From Clostridiales bacterium (lineage in GTDB: Bacteria > Bacillota > Clostridia > Oscillospirales > Oscillospiraceae): a DNA stretch of 9,108 nt. A program made the position numbers and the translations under genes. This document shows, one piece after another, positions 1-6,506 of this stretch (positions are counted from its first letter, which is position 1; every line of letters starts with the position of its first letter). The notes below the pieces were generated by a model. That model worked only from the letters and a program-made list of their open reading frames with translations, was not told the origin of the DNA and ran no database searches. The stretch spans positions 1 to 9,108 of the forward strand of contig VSNB01000128.1 of NCBI GenBank assembly GCA_009774055.1, read 5' to 3'.

Positions 1-380
1 ACGTGGGCCCCACCCCGGCGGGCCCCGGCGAGGCCATCGGCTCCGCCGGCCCCACCACCTCCTACCGCATGGACGCCTACAGCCCGCTGATGATCTCCCT
101 GGGCGAGACGGGCATGATCGGCAAGGGCAAACGGGGCCCGGAGGTCATCGCCGCCATGAAGGAGCACGGCGCGGTGTACTTCGGGGCCATCGGCGGCTGC
201 GGTGCGCTGCTGGCCCAGTGCGTGAAGAAGGCGGAGATCGTCGCCTACGAGGACCTGGGGGCGGAGGCCATCCGCCGCCTGGAGGTGGAGGACTTCCCGG
301 TGATCGTGGTCATCGACAGCGAGGGAAATAACCTCTACGAGACAGGCCGCGCCGCCTATCTGGCTGGCCAGGAGGCATGA
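1..380 (+). CDS. Class I fumarate hydratase-type beta subunit, C-terminal part (5' end outside window); possible mesaconase
   Basis: The reading frame is open through the left edge; the first full codon is at 3, and the preceding two bases would complete a Tyr codon, giving the family motif YVGPTPA. About 125 residues remain. Visible motifs are GPTPAGPG, then GSAGPTTSYRMD (substrate-binding loop of the Fe-S hydro-lyase beta domain), GMIGKGKRG, GAVYFGAIGGCGALL, and the ending EDLGAEAIRRLEVEDFPVIV with IDSEGNNLYE. This is the typical C-terminus of two-subunit class I fumarases, whose alpha subunit carries the 4Fe-4S cluster. The family hydrates fumarate to malate, and several members also hydrate mesaconate to citramalate. 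Since the next operon makes mesaconate, a mesaconase role is plausible but inferred. L-tartrate dehydratase beta subunits share the fold and are the main alternative. The TGA stop is at 378-380. The family call is firm; the substrate is not. Confidence 0.9.
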   Translation, partial: VGPTPAGPGEAIGSAGPTTSYRMDAYSPLMISLGETGMIGKGKRGPEVIAAMKEHGAVYFGAIGGCGALLAQCVKKAEIVAYEDLGAEAIRRLEVEDFPVIVVIDSEGNNLYETGRAAYLAGQEA

Positions 381-386
381 CGCTGC

Positions 387-436
387 CCCGCGGGCTGCAG
401 CCTGCGGGACCGGGGCGCAGCCCGGCCTGCAGTTTT
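387..436 (+). terminator. Possible rho-independent terminator after the fumarase-type gene
   Basis: The stop codon is followed within 10 bases by very GC-rich dyad symmetry. A 9-bp stem with one G-U pair forms between 387-395 and 400-408 (loop TGCA). A second, 5-bp stem forms between 410-414 and 421-425. Two copies of CTGCAG (395-400 and 427-432) can alternatively pair, bringing the stem directly against TTTT at 433-436. The T-run is short, so termination efficiency is uncertain. Confidence 0.4.
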
Positions 437-477
437 CTCCCATAAAACTTGTCGCACATCCTGCCTCTATCCCGTGC

Positions 478-502
478 AAAAAACCGGTCAGAGTTCTGAC
501 CG
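478..502 (-). terminator. Inverted repeat with T-run on the minus strand: candidate antisense terminator
   Basis: Bases 485-492 and 495-502 are perfect inverted repeats, forming a 7-bp stem with a 4-base loop. Six A residues at 478-483 lie just to the left, so a minus-strand transcript would show stem-loop, GG, then UUUUUU, the layout of an intrinsic terminator. No minus-strand gene lies to its right, so if functional it would stop antisense or spurious transcripts before they enter the fumarase-type gene. In the plus direction there is no T-run. Confidence 0.4.
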
Positions 503-509
503 CAAGGCT

Positions 510-540
510 TATCCCCCGCCGGACCATCCGGTGGGGGATA
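510..540. repeat. Strong 13-bp stem-loop of unknown role
   Basis: Bases 510-522 pair with 528-540 (TATCCCCC then GCCGG against CCGGTGGGGGATA), leaving the 5-base loop ACCAT; all 13 positions pair, one as G-U. It lies upstream of the glmS promoter and has no T-run on either side, so it is not a standard terminator. It could be a 3'-end stabiliser of a read-through transcript from the left, a protein-binding dyad or part of a dispersed repeat. Confidence 0.55.
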
Positions 541-668
541 TCAATTTGCAGGAAAAATTTCAGAGCTTGCATCACGGCCGCCGCCTGATCGTCAAACAAT
601 TCACAAGTGCAAGTTTTTTGTTTTTATACTGCACAATTAATAAAAATCACAGTTTTTTTCGTAAACTA

Positions 669-697
669 TTGACAAATTTGAACAACCGCCTTATGAT
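669..697 (+). promoter_or_regulatory. Sigma-A type promoter of the glmS-glmL-glmE(-mal) operon
   Basis: A perfect -35 box TTGACA at 669-674 is followed by a 17-base spacer and TATGAT at 692-697 (5 of 6 matches to TATAAT). The sequence just upstream is rich in A and T runs, which could act as an UP element. Transcription would start near 704, giving a leader of about 49 bases. A small palindrome, CAAATTTG (673-680), overlaps the -35 box and could be an operator, but it is too short to claim as one. Confidence 0.85.
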
Positions 698-739
698 ATA
701 GGCGCATGCTTCCGGATGCTCCTGAAGCAATTTCTATGC

Positions 740-748
740 AGAGGTGAT
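740..748 (+). promoter_or_regulatory. Ribosome binding site that fixes the glmS start
   Basis: AGAGGTGAT at 740-748 matches the anti-Shine-Dalgarno complement and lies at proper distance from the ATG at 753. An in-frame GTG at 744 is part of this site itself, so it cannot be the start; the protein begins MESGKKKK. Confidence 0.85.
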
Positions 749-752
749 ATCT

Positions 753-1190
753 ATGGAGAGCGGGAAAAAGAAGAAGGTTTTAATCATTGGGGTCATTGGC
801 GCCGACGTACATGCGGTAGGCAACAAGATCCTATACCACGCGTTCACAGAGGCCGGGTTCGAGGTGGTCAATCTGGGCGTCATGGTGTCCCAGGAGGAGT
901 ACATCGCCGCAGCCATCGAGGCCAATGCCGACGCCATCGTGGTTTCCTCCCTGTACGGTCAGGGTGAGCTGGACTGCCGCGGAATGCGCGAGAAGTGCGA
1001 CGAGGCCGGTCTGAAGGGCATTCCCCTGCTGGTCGGCGGCAACATCGTCATCGGCAAGCAGAAATTCGAGGACGTGGAGAAGCGGTTCAAGGAAATGGGC
1101 TTTGACCGCGCCTTCCCCCCCAACACGCTGCCGGAGACGACCATCGAAGCCCTGCGGGAGCTCCTGCACATGGATGGTGAGGAGCAATGA
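753..1190 (+). CDS. glmS: Glutamate mutase, B12-binding sigma (S) subunit
   Basis: The 145-residue product matches the length and motifs of clostridial GlmS/MutS (about 137 residues). It is the small Rossmann-type subunit that binds adenosylcobalamin base-off/His-on. The cobalamin motif DxHxxG is present as D18, H20 and G23 (GADVHAVGNK); H20 would replace the dimethylbenzimidazole ligand on cobalt. Further family signatures are SSLYGQGELDC (65-75) and VGGNIVIGKQ (94-103), which line the nucleotide-loop pocket, plus FPPNTLPETTI near the end. It joins GlmE to form the enzyme that rearranges L-glutamate to (2S,3S)-3-methylaspartate by a radical mechanism in the cytoplasm. The N-terminus carries a lysine-rich extension of a few residues relative to the C. 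cochlearium protein. Its stop overlaps the glmL start in ATGA (1187-1190), implying translational coupling. Confidence 0.97.
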   Translation: MESGKKKKVLIIGVIGADVHAVGNKILYHAFTEAGFEVVNLGVMVSQEEYIAAAIEANADAIVVSSLYGQGELDCRGMREKCDEAGLKGIPLLVGGNIVIGKQKFEDVEKRFKEMGFDRAFPPNTLPETTIEALRELLHMDGEEQ

Positions 1191-2578
1191 ACCCGGTTCT
1201 GCTCATTGACTTCGGCAGTACCTATACCAAGCTGACCGCCGTGGACCTGGATGCGGAGGCCCTTTTGGGCACAGCCGCATCCTATACCACGGTGCAGACC
1301 GACATCAACGACGGCCTCCGCCTGGGGCTGGAGCGACTGGAGGAGAAGACCGGGAAGCTGGCATTCTCCGATACCTTCGCCTGTTCCTCCGCCGCCGGAG
1401 GGCTTCGGATGATGACCAGCGGCCTGGTGCCGGAGCTGACCAGCGAGGCCGCCAAGCTGGCCAGTCTGGGCGCGGGCGCCAAGATCGCGGGGCTCTACTC
1501 CTTCCAGCTGACGGAGGACGACCTGGAGGACATCCGCTCCGCGAAGCCCGACATCTTCCTCCTGGTGGGCGGAACCGACGGCGGCAATCAGGAGTGCATC
1601 CTCTACAATGCGAAGATGCTGGCCTCCCTGCCGCCGGACTTCCCCATCGTCATTGCGGGCAACCGGTCGGCGGCCCGGGAATGCGAGCGCATCCTCGCCG
1701 GCCACACCACGTACGTCTGTCCCAACGTCATGCCGAAATTCGGCGTGCTGAATATCGAGCCCACCCAGAGCAAGATCCGGGAGATTTTCCTGGACCGCAT
1801 CGTCCAGGCCAAGGGGCTCTCCCGGGTGACCGGCCTGCTGTCGGACATCCTGATGCCTACCCCCTCGGCGGTGCTCCAGGCCATGGAGCTGCTGAGCAGC
1901 GGCTGCGAGGGCGAGCCCGGCATCGGCGATCTGGTGGCCGTGGATGTGGGCGGCGCGACCACGGACGTCTACTCCATGGCCGACGGGATGCCCGAGCAGA
2001 TGAACACCGTCTATAAGGGCCTGCCGGAGCCCTTCGCCAAGCGGACCGTGGAGGGCGACATTGGCATGCGCTACAGCGTCCGGGGCATCGTGGAGGCCGC
2101 CGGCATCGATCAGGTCAGCCGCCTCTCCGGACTTTCCGTCCAGCGCGCGGAGGAGCTGCTGGCAATGCTGCGGGACCACACCGACAAGCTGCCCGAAGGG
2201 GATTCGGAGCTGGAGGCGCTGGATTACGCCCTGGCCTCCCTGGCGGTGGAGACGGCGGTGGCCCGCCACGCCGGAACCATGGAGGAGGCCTACACCATGA
2301 TGGGCAAGACCTTCGTCCAGTCCGGAAAGAACCTGATGCATGTGAAACAGGTCGTTGTAACAGGCGGAAGCCTGATCCATACCAGACGGGTGGCGGAGAT
2401 CGCGCGGCACGCCTTCTGGTCCGCCGCCCAGCCCAACTCCCTGCGGCCCAGGGACGCGGATGTCTGGGTGGACAAGACTTACATTTTAGCCGCGATGGGC
2501 CTTCTGGCGGGCCGGTATCCGGCCGCAGCCCTGCGGATCATGAAAAAGGAGTTACAGAAGTATGGAACTGAAAAATAA
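1187..2578 (+). CDS. glmL: Glutamate mutase-associated ATPase MutL/GlmL (presumed reactivating chaperone)
   Basis: This 463-residue protein is a MutL of the glutamate mutase operon, not the DNA-repair MutL. It has the ASKHA (actin/Hsp70-like) ATPase layout: phosphate-1 loop DFGSTYTK (8-15), VGGTDGG (127-133), phosphate-2 loop VDVGGATTD (252-260), and the adenosine motif VVVTGGS (389-395). By analogy with diol-dehydratase reactivases it is thought to release damaged cobalamin from the mutase and allow fresh coenzyme to load; direct biochemical proof for this family is limited as far as I know. The ATG sits in the ATGA overlap with glmS, preceded by GGTGAGGAG. It lies between the two mutase subunit genes, as in clostridial operons, and its last 17 bases overlap glmE. 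No frameshift or missing motif is visible. Confidence 0.95.
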   Translation: MNPVLLIDFGSTYTKLTAVDLDAEALLGTAASYTTVQTDINDGLRLGLERLEEKTGKLAFSDTFACSSAAGGLRMMTSGLVPELTSEAAKLASLGAGAKIAGLYSFQLTEDDLEDIRSAKPDIFLLVGGTDGGNQECILYNAKMLASLPPDFPIVIAGNRSAARECERILAGHTTYVCPNVMPKFGVLNIEPTQSKIREIFLDRIVQAKGLSRVTGLLSDILMPTPSAVLQAMELLSSGCEGEPGIGDLVAVDVGGATTDVYSMADGMPEQMNTVYKGLPEPFAKRTVEGDIGMRYSVRGIVEAAGIDQVSRLSGLSVQRAEELLAMLRDHTDKLPEGDSELEALDYALASLAVETAVARHAGTMEEAYTMMGKTFVQSGKNLMHVKQVVVTGGSLIHTRRVAEIARHAFWSAAQPNSLRPRDADVWVDKTYILAAMGLLAGRYPAAALRIMKKELQKYGTEK

Positions 2579-4013
2579 ACGGATTCCGGACGGCGAGTTC
2601 GCCCAGCTGCGCCAGGAGGTCCTGGCCCAATGGCCCACCGGCAAGGACGTGGACCTGGAGGAGTCCGTGGCATACCACAAGGCCATGGCCGACGAGCGCA
2701 TTTTTTCCAAGAAGCTCCTTGCCGCCAAGGAGGCGGGCAGGACCCTGGTACAGCCCCGCGCCGGCGTGCCCCTCATCAGCGAGCACATCAAGCTCCTGGA
2801 GCACCTTCAGGACGAGGGCGAGGCGGACCTGCTGCCCACCACCATCGACAGCTACACCCGCCAGAACCGCTACGAGGAGGCGGAGAACGGCATCCGTGAG
2901 TCCATGCGTCTGAACCGGGCCATGCTCAACGGCTTCCCGGCGGTAAACCACGGCGTCAGCGGCTGCCGCCAGATCATCGAGAGCGTCCACACCCCCGTCC
3001 AGGTCCGCCACGGTACCCCGGACGCCCGTCTGCTCACGGAGATCACTTACGCCGGCGGCTTCACCAGCTACGAGGGCGGCGGCATTTCCTACAACCTGCC
3101 CTACTGCAAGAACATCCCCATGGAGCGCACCATCCGCGACTGGCAGTACGTGGACCGTCTGACAGGCCTCTATGAGGAAATGGGCGTATCCATCAACCGG
3201 GAGCCCTACGGCCCCCTGACCGGCACCCTGGTGCCCCCCTGCATTTCCCACGCGGCGGCAATCATCGAGGCGCTGCTGGCGGCGGAGCAGGGCGTGAAGA
3301 ACATTACTGTGGGCTACGGCCAGTGCGGCAACCTGGTCCAGGATGTGGCCGCCATCCGCACCCTGCAAAAGCTGACGGACGAGTACTTGACCAAGTACGG
3401 CTACACTGACGTGGCGGTGACCACGGTGCTGCACCAGTGGATGGGCGGCTTCCCCGCCGACGAGGCCAAGGCCTTCGGCGTCATTTCCACGGGCAGTCTG
3501 ATCGCGGCTTTCTCCAAGGCCACCAAGGTCATCGTCAAGAGCCCCCATGAGGCGGTAGGCATCCCCACCAAGGAGGCCAACGCCCAGGGCCTGCGCTGCA
3601 CGAAGCAGGTGGTCAACATGATGGCGGACCAGATTTTCCAGGATGCCCGCCTGCCTCAGGAGGAGGAGATCATCTGCCAGGAAACCCGGTGCATCGTGGA
3701 CAAGTGCTTCGAGCTGGGCGATGGCGACATCGCCATCGGCGTGTGCCGCGGCGTGGAAGCGGGCGTGCTGGACGTGCCCTTCGCCCCCTGCCGGGCCAAC
3801 GCGGGCCTCATGCTTCCCTGCCGTGACAACGAAGGCGCCATCCGCATTCTGAACCTGGGTCATCTGCCCTTCCCCAAGGACCTCCAGGACTTCCACGCCG
3901 GCAAAATCGCCGAGCGCGCCAAGGCTGAAAACCGCAAGGCGTCCTTCCAGATGGTTACCGACGACGTGTACGCCATCGGCAAGGGCCGGCTGGTGGGACG
4001 GCCCAGGTACTAA
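2562..4013 (+). CDS. glmE: Glutamate mutase, catalytic epsilon (E) subunit
   Basis: The 483-residue length equals that of C. cochlearium GlmE, and the active-site residues fall at the same numbers as I recall them from that structure: the arginine claw binding both substrate carboxylates (R66 in QPRAG, R100 in YTRQN, R149 in VRHG), E171 as the amino-group partner, Y177 and Y181 in EGGGISYNLPY, and K326 and E330 in VKSPHEA, which contact the coenzyme ribose. The fold is a TIM barrel that shields the substrate radical while GlmS supplies adenosylcobalamin. The product is (2S,3S)-3-methylaspartate. The start is supported by AAAGGAG at 2545-2551, ten bases before the ATG and inside the glmL coding end, so translation is probably coupled. 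All catalytic residues are intact, so the enzyme should be functional. Confidence 0.98.
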   Translation: MELKNKRIPDGEFAQLRQEVLAQWPTGKDVDLEESVAYHKAMADERIFSKKLLAAKEAGRTLVQPRAGVPLISEHIKLLEHLQDEGEADLLPTTIDSYTRQNRYEEAENGIRESMRLNRAMLNGFPAVNHGVSGCRQIIESVHTPVQVRHGTPDARLLTEITYAGGFTSYEGGGISYNLPYCKNIPMERTIRDWQYVDRLTGLYEEMGVSINREPYGPLTGTLVPPCISHAAAIIEALLAAEQGVKNITVGYGQCGNLVQDVAAIRTLQKLTDEYLTKYGYTDVAVTTVLHQWMGGFPADEAKAFGVISTGSLIAAFSKATKVIVKSPHEAVGIPTKEANAQGLRCTKQVVNMMADQIFQDARLPQEEEIICQETRCIVDKCFELGDGDIAIGVCRGVEAGVLDVPFAPCRANAGLMLPCRDNEGAIRILNLGHLPFPKDLQDFHAGKIAERAKAENRKASFQMVTDDVYAIGKGRLVGRPRY

Positions 4014-4160
4014 TTGCTGCGAGGGGACGTGTGCTTTTTCTTTGTGAACAAAGAATAGGGCCAGCCATTAGCAAGCGAAGCTTGCGGCAAAAAGTTCCTT
4101 TTGATATTTTTCCTTTCAAGGAAAAGTATGTATACCTAACATATATGAAGGAGAATACTC
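4014..4160 (+). other. Hairpin-rich spacer between glmE and mal
   Basis: This 147-base gap is AT-rich and contains three successive inverted repeats: 4038-4044 with 4049-4055 (7 bp, loop TGAA), 4071-4076 with 4080-4085 (6 bp, GCAAGC/GCTTGC, loop GAA), and 4108-4115 with 4118-4125 (8 complementary bases spaced by 2). None has a following T-run, so mal is probably reached by read-through from glmE, with the hairpins perhaps acting in RNA processing or stability. A TTGATA at 4101-4106 has no good -10 box at the right distance. The mal ribosome binding site AAGGAG is at 4148-4153. Confidence 0.6.
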
Positions 4161-5417
4161 ATGAAAATTGTAGACGTGATCTGCTCTCCCGGACGCACCG
4201 GATTCTATTTTGACGATCAGCGGGCCATCAAGCGCGGCGCGGGACATGACGGCGTATTTTACACCGGCGAGCCTGTGACCGAGGGCTTTACCGCTGTGCG
4301 GCAGGCCGGTGAGTCCATTTCCGTCATGCTGGTGCTGGAGGACGGCCAGATCGCCGCCGGCGACTGCGCCGCCGTGCAGTACTCCGGCGCGGGCGGACGG
4401 GACCCGCTGTTCCTGGCGAAGGATTTTATTCCCCTCATTGACAAGTACATCAAGCCCGAACTGGTGGGGAAGGAAGCCAATGACTTCCGCGGCCTGTGCG
4501 CTATGATGGAGTCCATCCAGATCGATGGCAAACGTCTGCACACCGCTATCCGCTACGGCCTGTCCCAGGCCATTCTGGACGCGGTGGCTAAGGCCACCGG
4601 ACGGCTCATGTGCGAGGTGGTGGCCGATGAGTATGGCTGCACGGTTTCTGAGACGCCTGTTCCTATTTTCACCCAGTCCGGCGATGACCGCTATGACAAC
4701 TCCGACAAGATGATCATCAAGGGCGCCCAGGTTCTGCCCCACGCCCTCATCAACAACATTGACACCAAGCTGGGCCGCAAGGGAGAGAAGCTTCTGGAGT
4801 ACGTAGCATGGCTCTCCAACCGCATTCAGGCCAAGCGCGTGGACCCCAGCTATGCGCCCATTCTGCACATCGACGTCTATGGGACGATCGGCGCGGCCTT
4901 CGGTAACAACAATTACAAGGAAATGGCCGATTACCTCGCCAAGCTGGAGGAGGCCGCCAAGCCCTTCCATCTGCGCATCGAGGGCCCCATGGACTGCGAC
5001 TGCGACCGGGAGACACAGGTCGAGGCTCTGGCGGGCCTGACCCGCGAGCTGGACGAGCGGGGCATCGACGTGGAGCTGGTGGCCGACGAGTGGTGCAACA
5101 CCCTGGAAGACATCAAGATCTTTGCCGACCGCAAGGCGGGCCACATGGTCCAGATCAAGACGCCGGACCTGGGCGGCATCAACAACACCATTGAGGCGGT
5201 GCTCTACTGCAAGGAGAAGGGCATCGGCGCGTACCAGGGCGGCACCTGCAACGAGACGGACCGCAGCGCCCAGGTGTGCGTCCACTGCGCCATGGCGACC
5301 CAGCCGGCGCAGATTCTGGCCAAGCCCGGTATGGGCGTGGACGAGGGCTACATGATCGTCTACAATGAAATGAACCGCATCCTGGCTCTCCGGAACGCCA
5401 AGAAGCGGAAAGCGTAA
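4161..5417 (+). CDS. mal: Methylaspartate ammonia-lyase (3-methylaspartase)
   Basis: This 418-residue enzyme of the enolase superfamily removes ammonia from (2S,3S)-3-methylaspartate to give mesaconate, the step after glutamate mutase. It is close to the usual length of about 413 residues. Catalytic residues described for the clostridial and Citrobacter enzymes can be placed: H194 (VLPHALIN), Mg ligands D238 (HIDVYGT), E274 (RIEGPMD) and D309 (VADEW), and the base lysine K333 in QIKTPDLGG; YQGGTCNET contains the conserved C363. The numbering runs one to two ahead of the reference after D238, consistent with a small insertion. AAGGAG lies seven bases before the ATG. It follows glmE by 147 bases on the same strand and is probably part of the same transcriptional unit. 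It is a soluble cytoplasmic enzyme, normally a dimer, needing Mg and a monovalent cation. Confidence 0.98.
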   Translation: MKIVDVICSPGRTGFYFDDQRAIKRGAGHDGVFYTGEPVTEGFTAVRQAGESISVMLVLEDGQIAAGDCAAVQYSGAGGRDPLFLAKDFIPLIDKYIKPELVGKEANDFRGLCAMMESIQIDGKRLHTAIRYGLSQAILDAVAKATGRLMCEVVADEYGCTVSETPVPIFTQSGDDRYDNSDKMIIKGAQVLPHALINNIDTKLGRKGEKLLEYVAWLSNRIQAKRVDPSYAPILHIDVYGTIGAAFGNNNYKEMADYLAKLEEAAKPFHLRIEGPMDCDCDRETQVEALAGLTRELDERGIDVELVADEWCNTLEDIKIFADRKAGHMVQIKTPDLGGINNTIEAVLYCKEKGIGAYQGGTCNETDRSAQVCVHCAMATQPAQILAKPGMGVDEGYMIVYNEMNRILALRNAKKRKA

Positions 5418-5440
5418 GACAGAAATTTCCTGATTTGGGC

Positions 5441-5466
5441 GAGGGAGCGGCGTTAGCCGCTCCCTC
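5441..5466. terminator. Hairpin between the convergent mal and spoIVB genes, probable bidirectional terminator
   Basis: Bases 5441-5451 pair perfectly with 5456-5466 in an 11-bp stem (GAGGGAGCGGC / GCCGCTCCCTC) with loop GTTA. It sits 24 bases after the mal stop and 9 bases after the spoIVB stop (minus strand). Neither side has a convincing T-run, so termination may be rho-assisted or the hairpin may mainly protect 3' ends. Confidence 0.6.
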
Positions 5467-5474
5467 CTCGCATA

Positions 5475-6506
5475 TTACCGCCCCGCCTGGGCCAGCATAT
5501 TCTCTATCAAGATACCGTATCCCTTGGTGGGCTCGTTGACCATCACATGCGTCACCGCTCCCACGATCTTCCCGTCCTGGAGAATCGGGCTTCCGCTCAT
5601 CCCTTGAACAATCCCCCCGGTCTGCTGAATCAGCGCATCGTCAACCACTTGAATCAGCAGATTCTGCGTACCATCGCTGTCCAGCACCCGGAGAATCTCA
5701 ATGTCGTAGGTTTCCACACAGTCTCCGCTGACATTCGAACGGATCACCGCCGGCCCCGTGCGCACCTCGCCGGCCTTGGCTACCGGCAGGGCATCGCCGG
5801 TTGTAAACGCATCCGCCTCCACGCAGCCGAATACCCCGCGCTCCGTATTGGCGTACAGCTCTCCCATATCATGGGCCAGGTCGAAGCTGCCCTTCAGCTC
5901 CCCGGGCTCCCCGGCGCTTCCACGCTTCACCGCCTTCACCGATGAGTGCATCACCGAGCCGTCCCCCAGTGGCATCAGCAGCCCGGTGTCCGTATCCGTG
6001 ATGCCGTGACCAAGCGCGCCGAACGTACCGGTGTCCGGGTCATAAAAAGTGACCGTTCCTATGCCGGCCATGCTGTCCCGAATCCAGGCGCCCAGCCGCC
6101 AGGTCCCGTCGGTCCCCAGCACCGGCTCCGCCGCCAGGGTCAGCTCCTGACCGTCCCGTGTCACGCCCAGCTGCACCACGCCTCCGCACTGGAGCAGAGC
6201 CGCGAATTGCTCCGAGCTCTCTACCTCTCTGCCGTTGGCTTCTTCAATCACATCGCCTACCTGCAGTCCGCAGTCTGCCCCCGGCGTCAGCACGCCGCTG
6301 CCGGTTTCCACCTCCGCCAGGCCGATGACCACCACACCCTCGGCAAACAGCTTGATGCCGATGGTGTGTCCTACCGGCACCAGCCGCTCCGCTTCCAGCG
6401 CAGCGGCCCGAGCAGACTGTCCCAGGCCCAGCGCGGCGGAGACGCAGAACAGGCCGCTAAGAAAAAAAGCCGTGGCCCGTTGTCCTCTCTCCTTCTGTCC
6501 AGCCAT
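5475..6506 (-). CDS. spoIVB: SpoIVB-type stage IV sporulation serine peptidase (family S55)
   Basis: In Bacillus subtilis SpoIVB is secreted from the forespore into the intermembrane space and cleaves SpoIVFA, triggering pro-sigma-K processing. Here a 343-residue product starts at ATG 6506. A basic N-terminus and hydrophobic stretch at about 11-33 (ATAFFLSGLFCVSAALGLG) form a signal sequence or anchor, with ARAA as a possible cleavage site. A PDZ domain follows at about 50-110 (VLTPGADCGLQVGDVI). The S55 peptidase domain shows GHGITD (166-171, H167 catalytic), VDDALIQQTGG with D289 as the likely Asp, and QGMSGSPI with S304 as nucleophile. The H, D and S order and the 15-residue D-to-S spacing match B. 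subtilis. The protein is shorter than the 426-residue Bacillus form. A TTG at 6533 would extend it by nine residues but lacks a good ribosome site, whereas AGGGGTGGTGA precedes the ATG. Confidence 0.93.
   Translation of the reverse strand: MAGQKERGQRATAFFLSGLFCVSAALGLGQSARAAALEAERLVPVGHTIGIKLFAEGVVVIGLAEVETGSGVLTPGADCGLQVGDVIEEANGREVESSEQFAALLQCGGVVQLGVTRDGQELTLAAEPVLGTDGTWRLGAWIRDSMAGIGTVTFYDPDTGTFGALGHGITDTDTGLLMPLGDGSVMHSSVKAVKRGSAGEPGELKGSFDLAHDMGELYANTERGVFGCVEADAFTTGDALPVAKAGEVRTGPAVIRSNVSGDCVETYDIEILRVLDSDGTQNLLIQVVDDALIQQTGGIVQGMSGSPILQDGKIVGAVTHVMVNEPTKGYGILIENMLAQAGR

Larger units (their letters stand above)
381..752. other. Gene-free intergenic region between the fumarase-type gene and glmS
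   Basis: This 372-base gap holds no credible gene. A 75-codon frame at 474-701 crosses two inverted repeats and the promoter, has no ribosome binding site and looks like chance. The left third is GC-rich and structured; bases 595-700 are strikingly AT-rich compared with the surrounding coding DNA and contain the glmS promoter. A poorer second promoter match is TTCACA at 600-605 with TATACT at 625-630, but its 19-base spacer is long. I saw no cobalamin-riboswitch B12 box in the leader. Confidence 0.7.

Noticed and set aside
474..701. A possible 75-residue small protein between the fumarase-type gene and glmS
   Set aside because: No ribosome site precedes it, it crosses two inverted repeats and the glmS promoter, and its end overlaps the -10 box.
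704..752. A cobalamin riboswitch in the glmS leader
   Set aside because: The leader from the predicted start is about 49 bases and no B12-box-like sequence was seen there or in the upstream gap.
959..2410. A 483-codon open frame on the minus strand opposite glmL
   Set aside because: It is the shadow of a GC-rich gene on the other strand. The plus-strand protein has all ASKHA motifs, while the antisense translation is a low-complexity mix rich in G, H, L, Q and A with no recognisable domain or ribosome site.
2538..3896. A 452-codon open frame on the minus strand opposite glmE
   Set aside because: Same antisense-shadow explanation; glmE on the plus strand is full length with all active-site residues.
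4101..4136. A separate promoter for mal (TTGATA with downstream TATGTA or TATACC)
   Set aside because: Spacers to the candidate -10 boxes are 20 bases or more and the boxes at 17-18 bases match poorly.
4116..5285. A 389-codon open frame on the minus strand opposite mal
   Set aside because: Antisense shadow of mal; no motif and no ribosome site support it.
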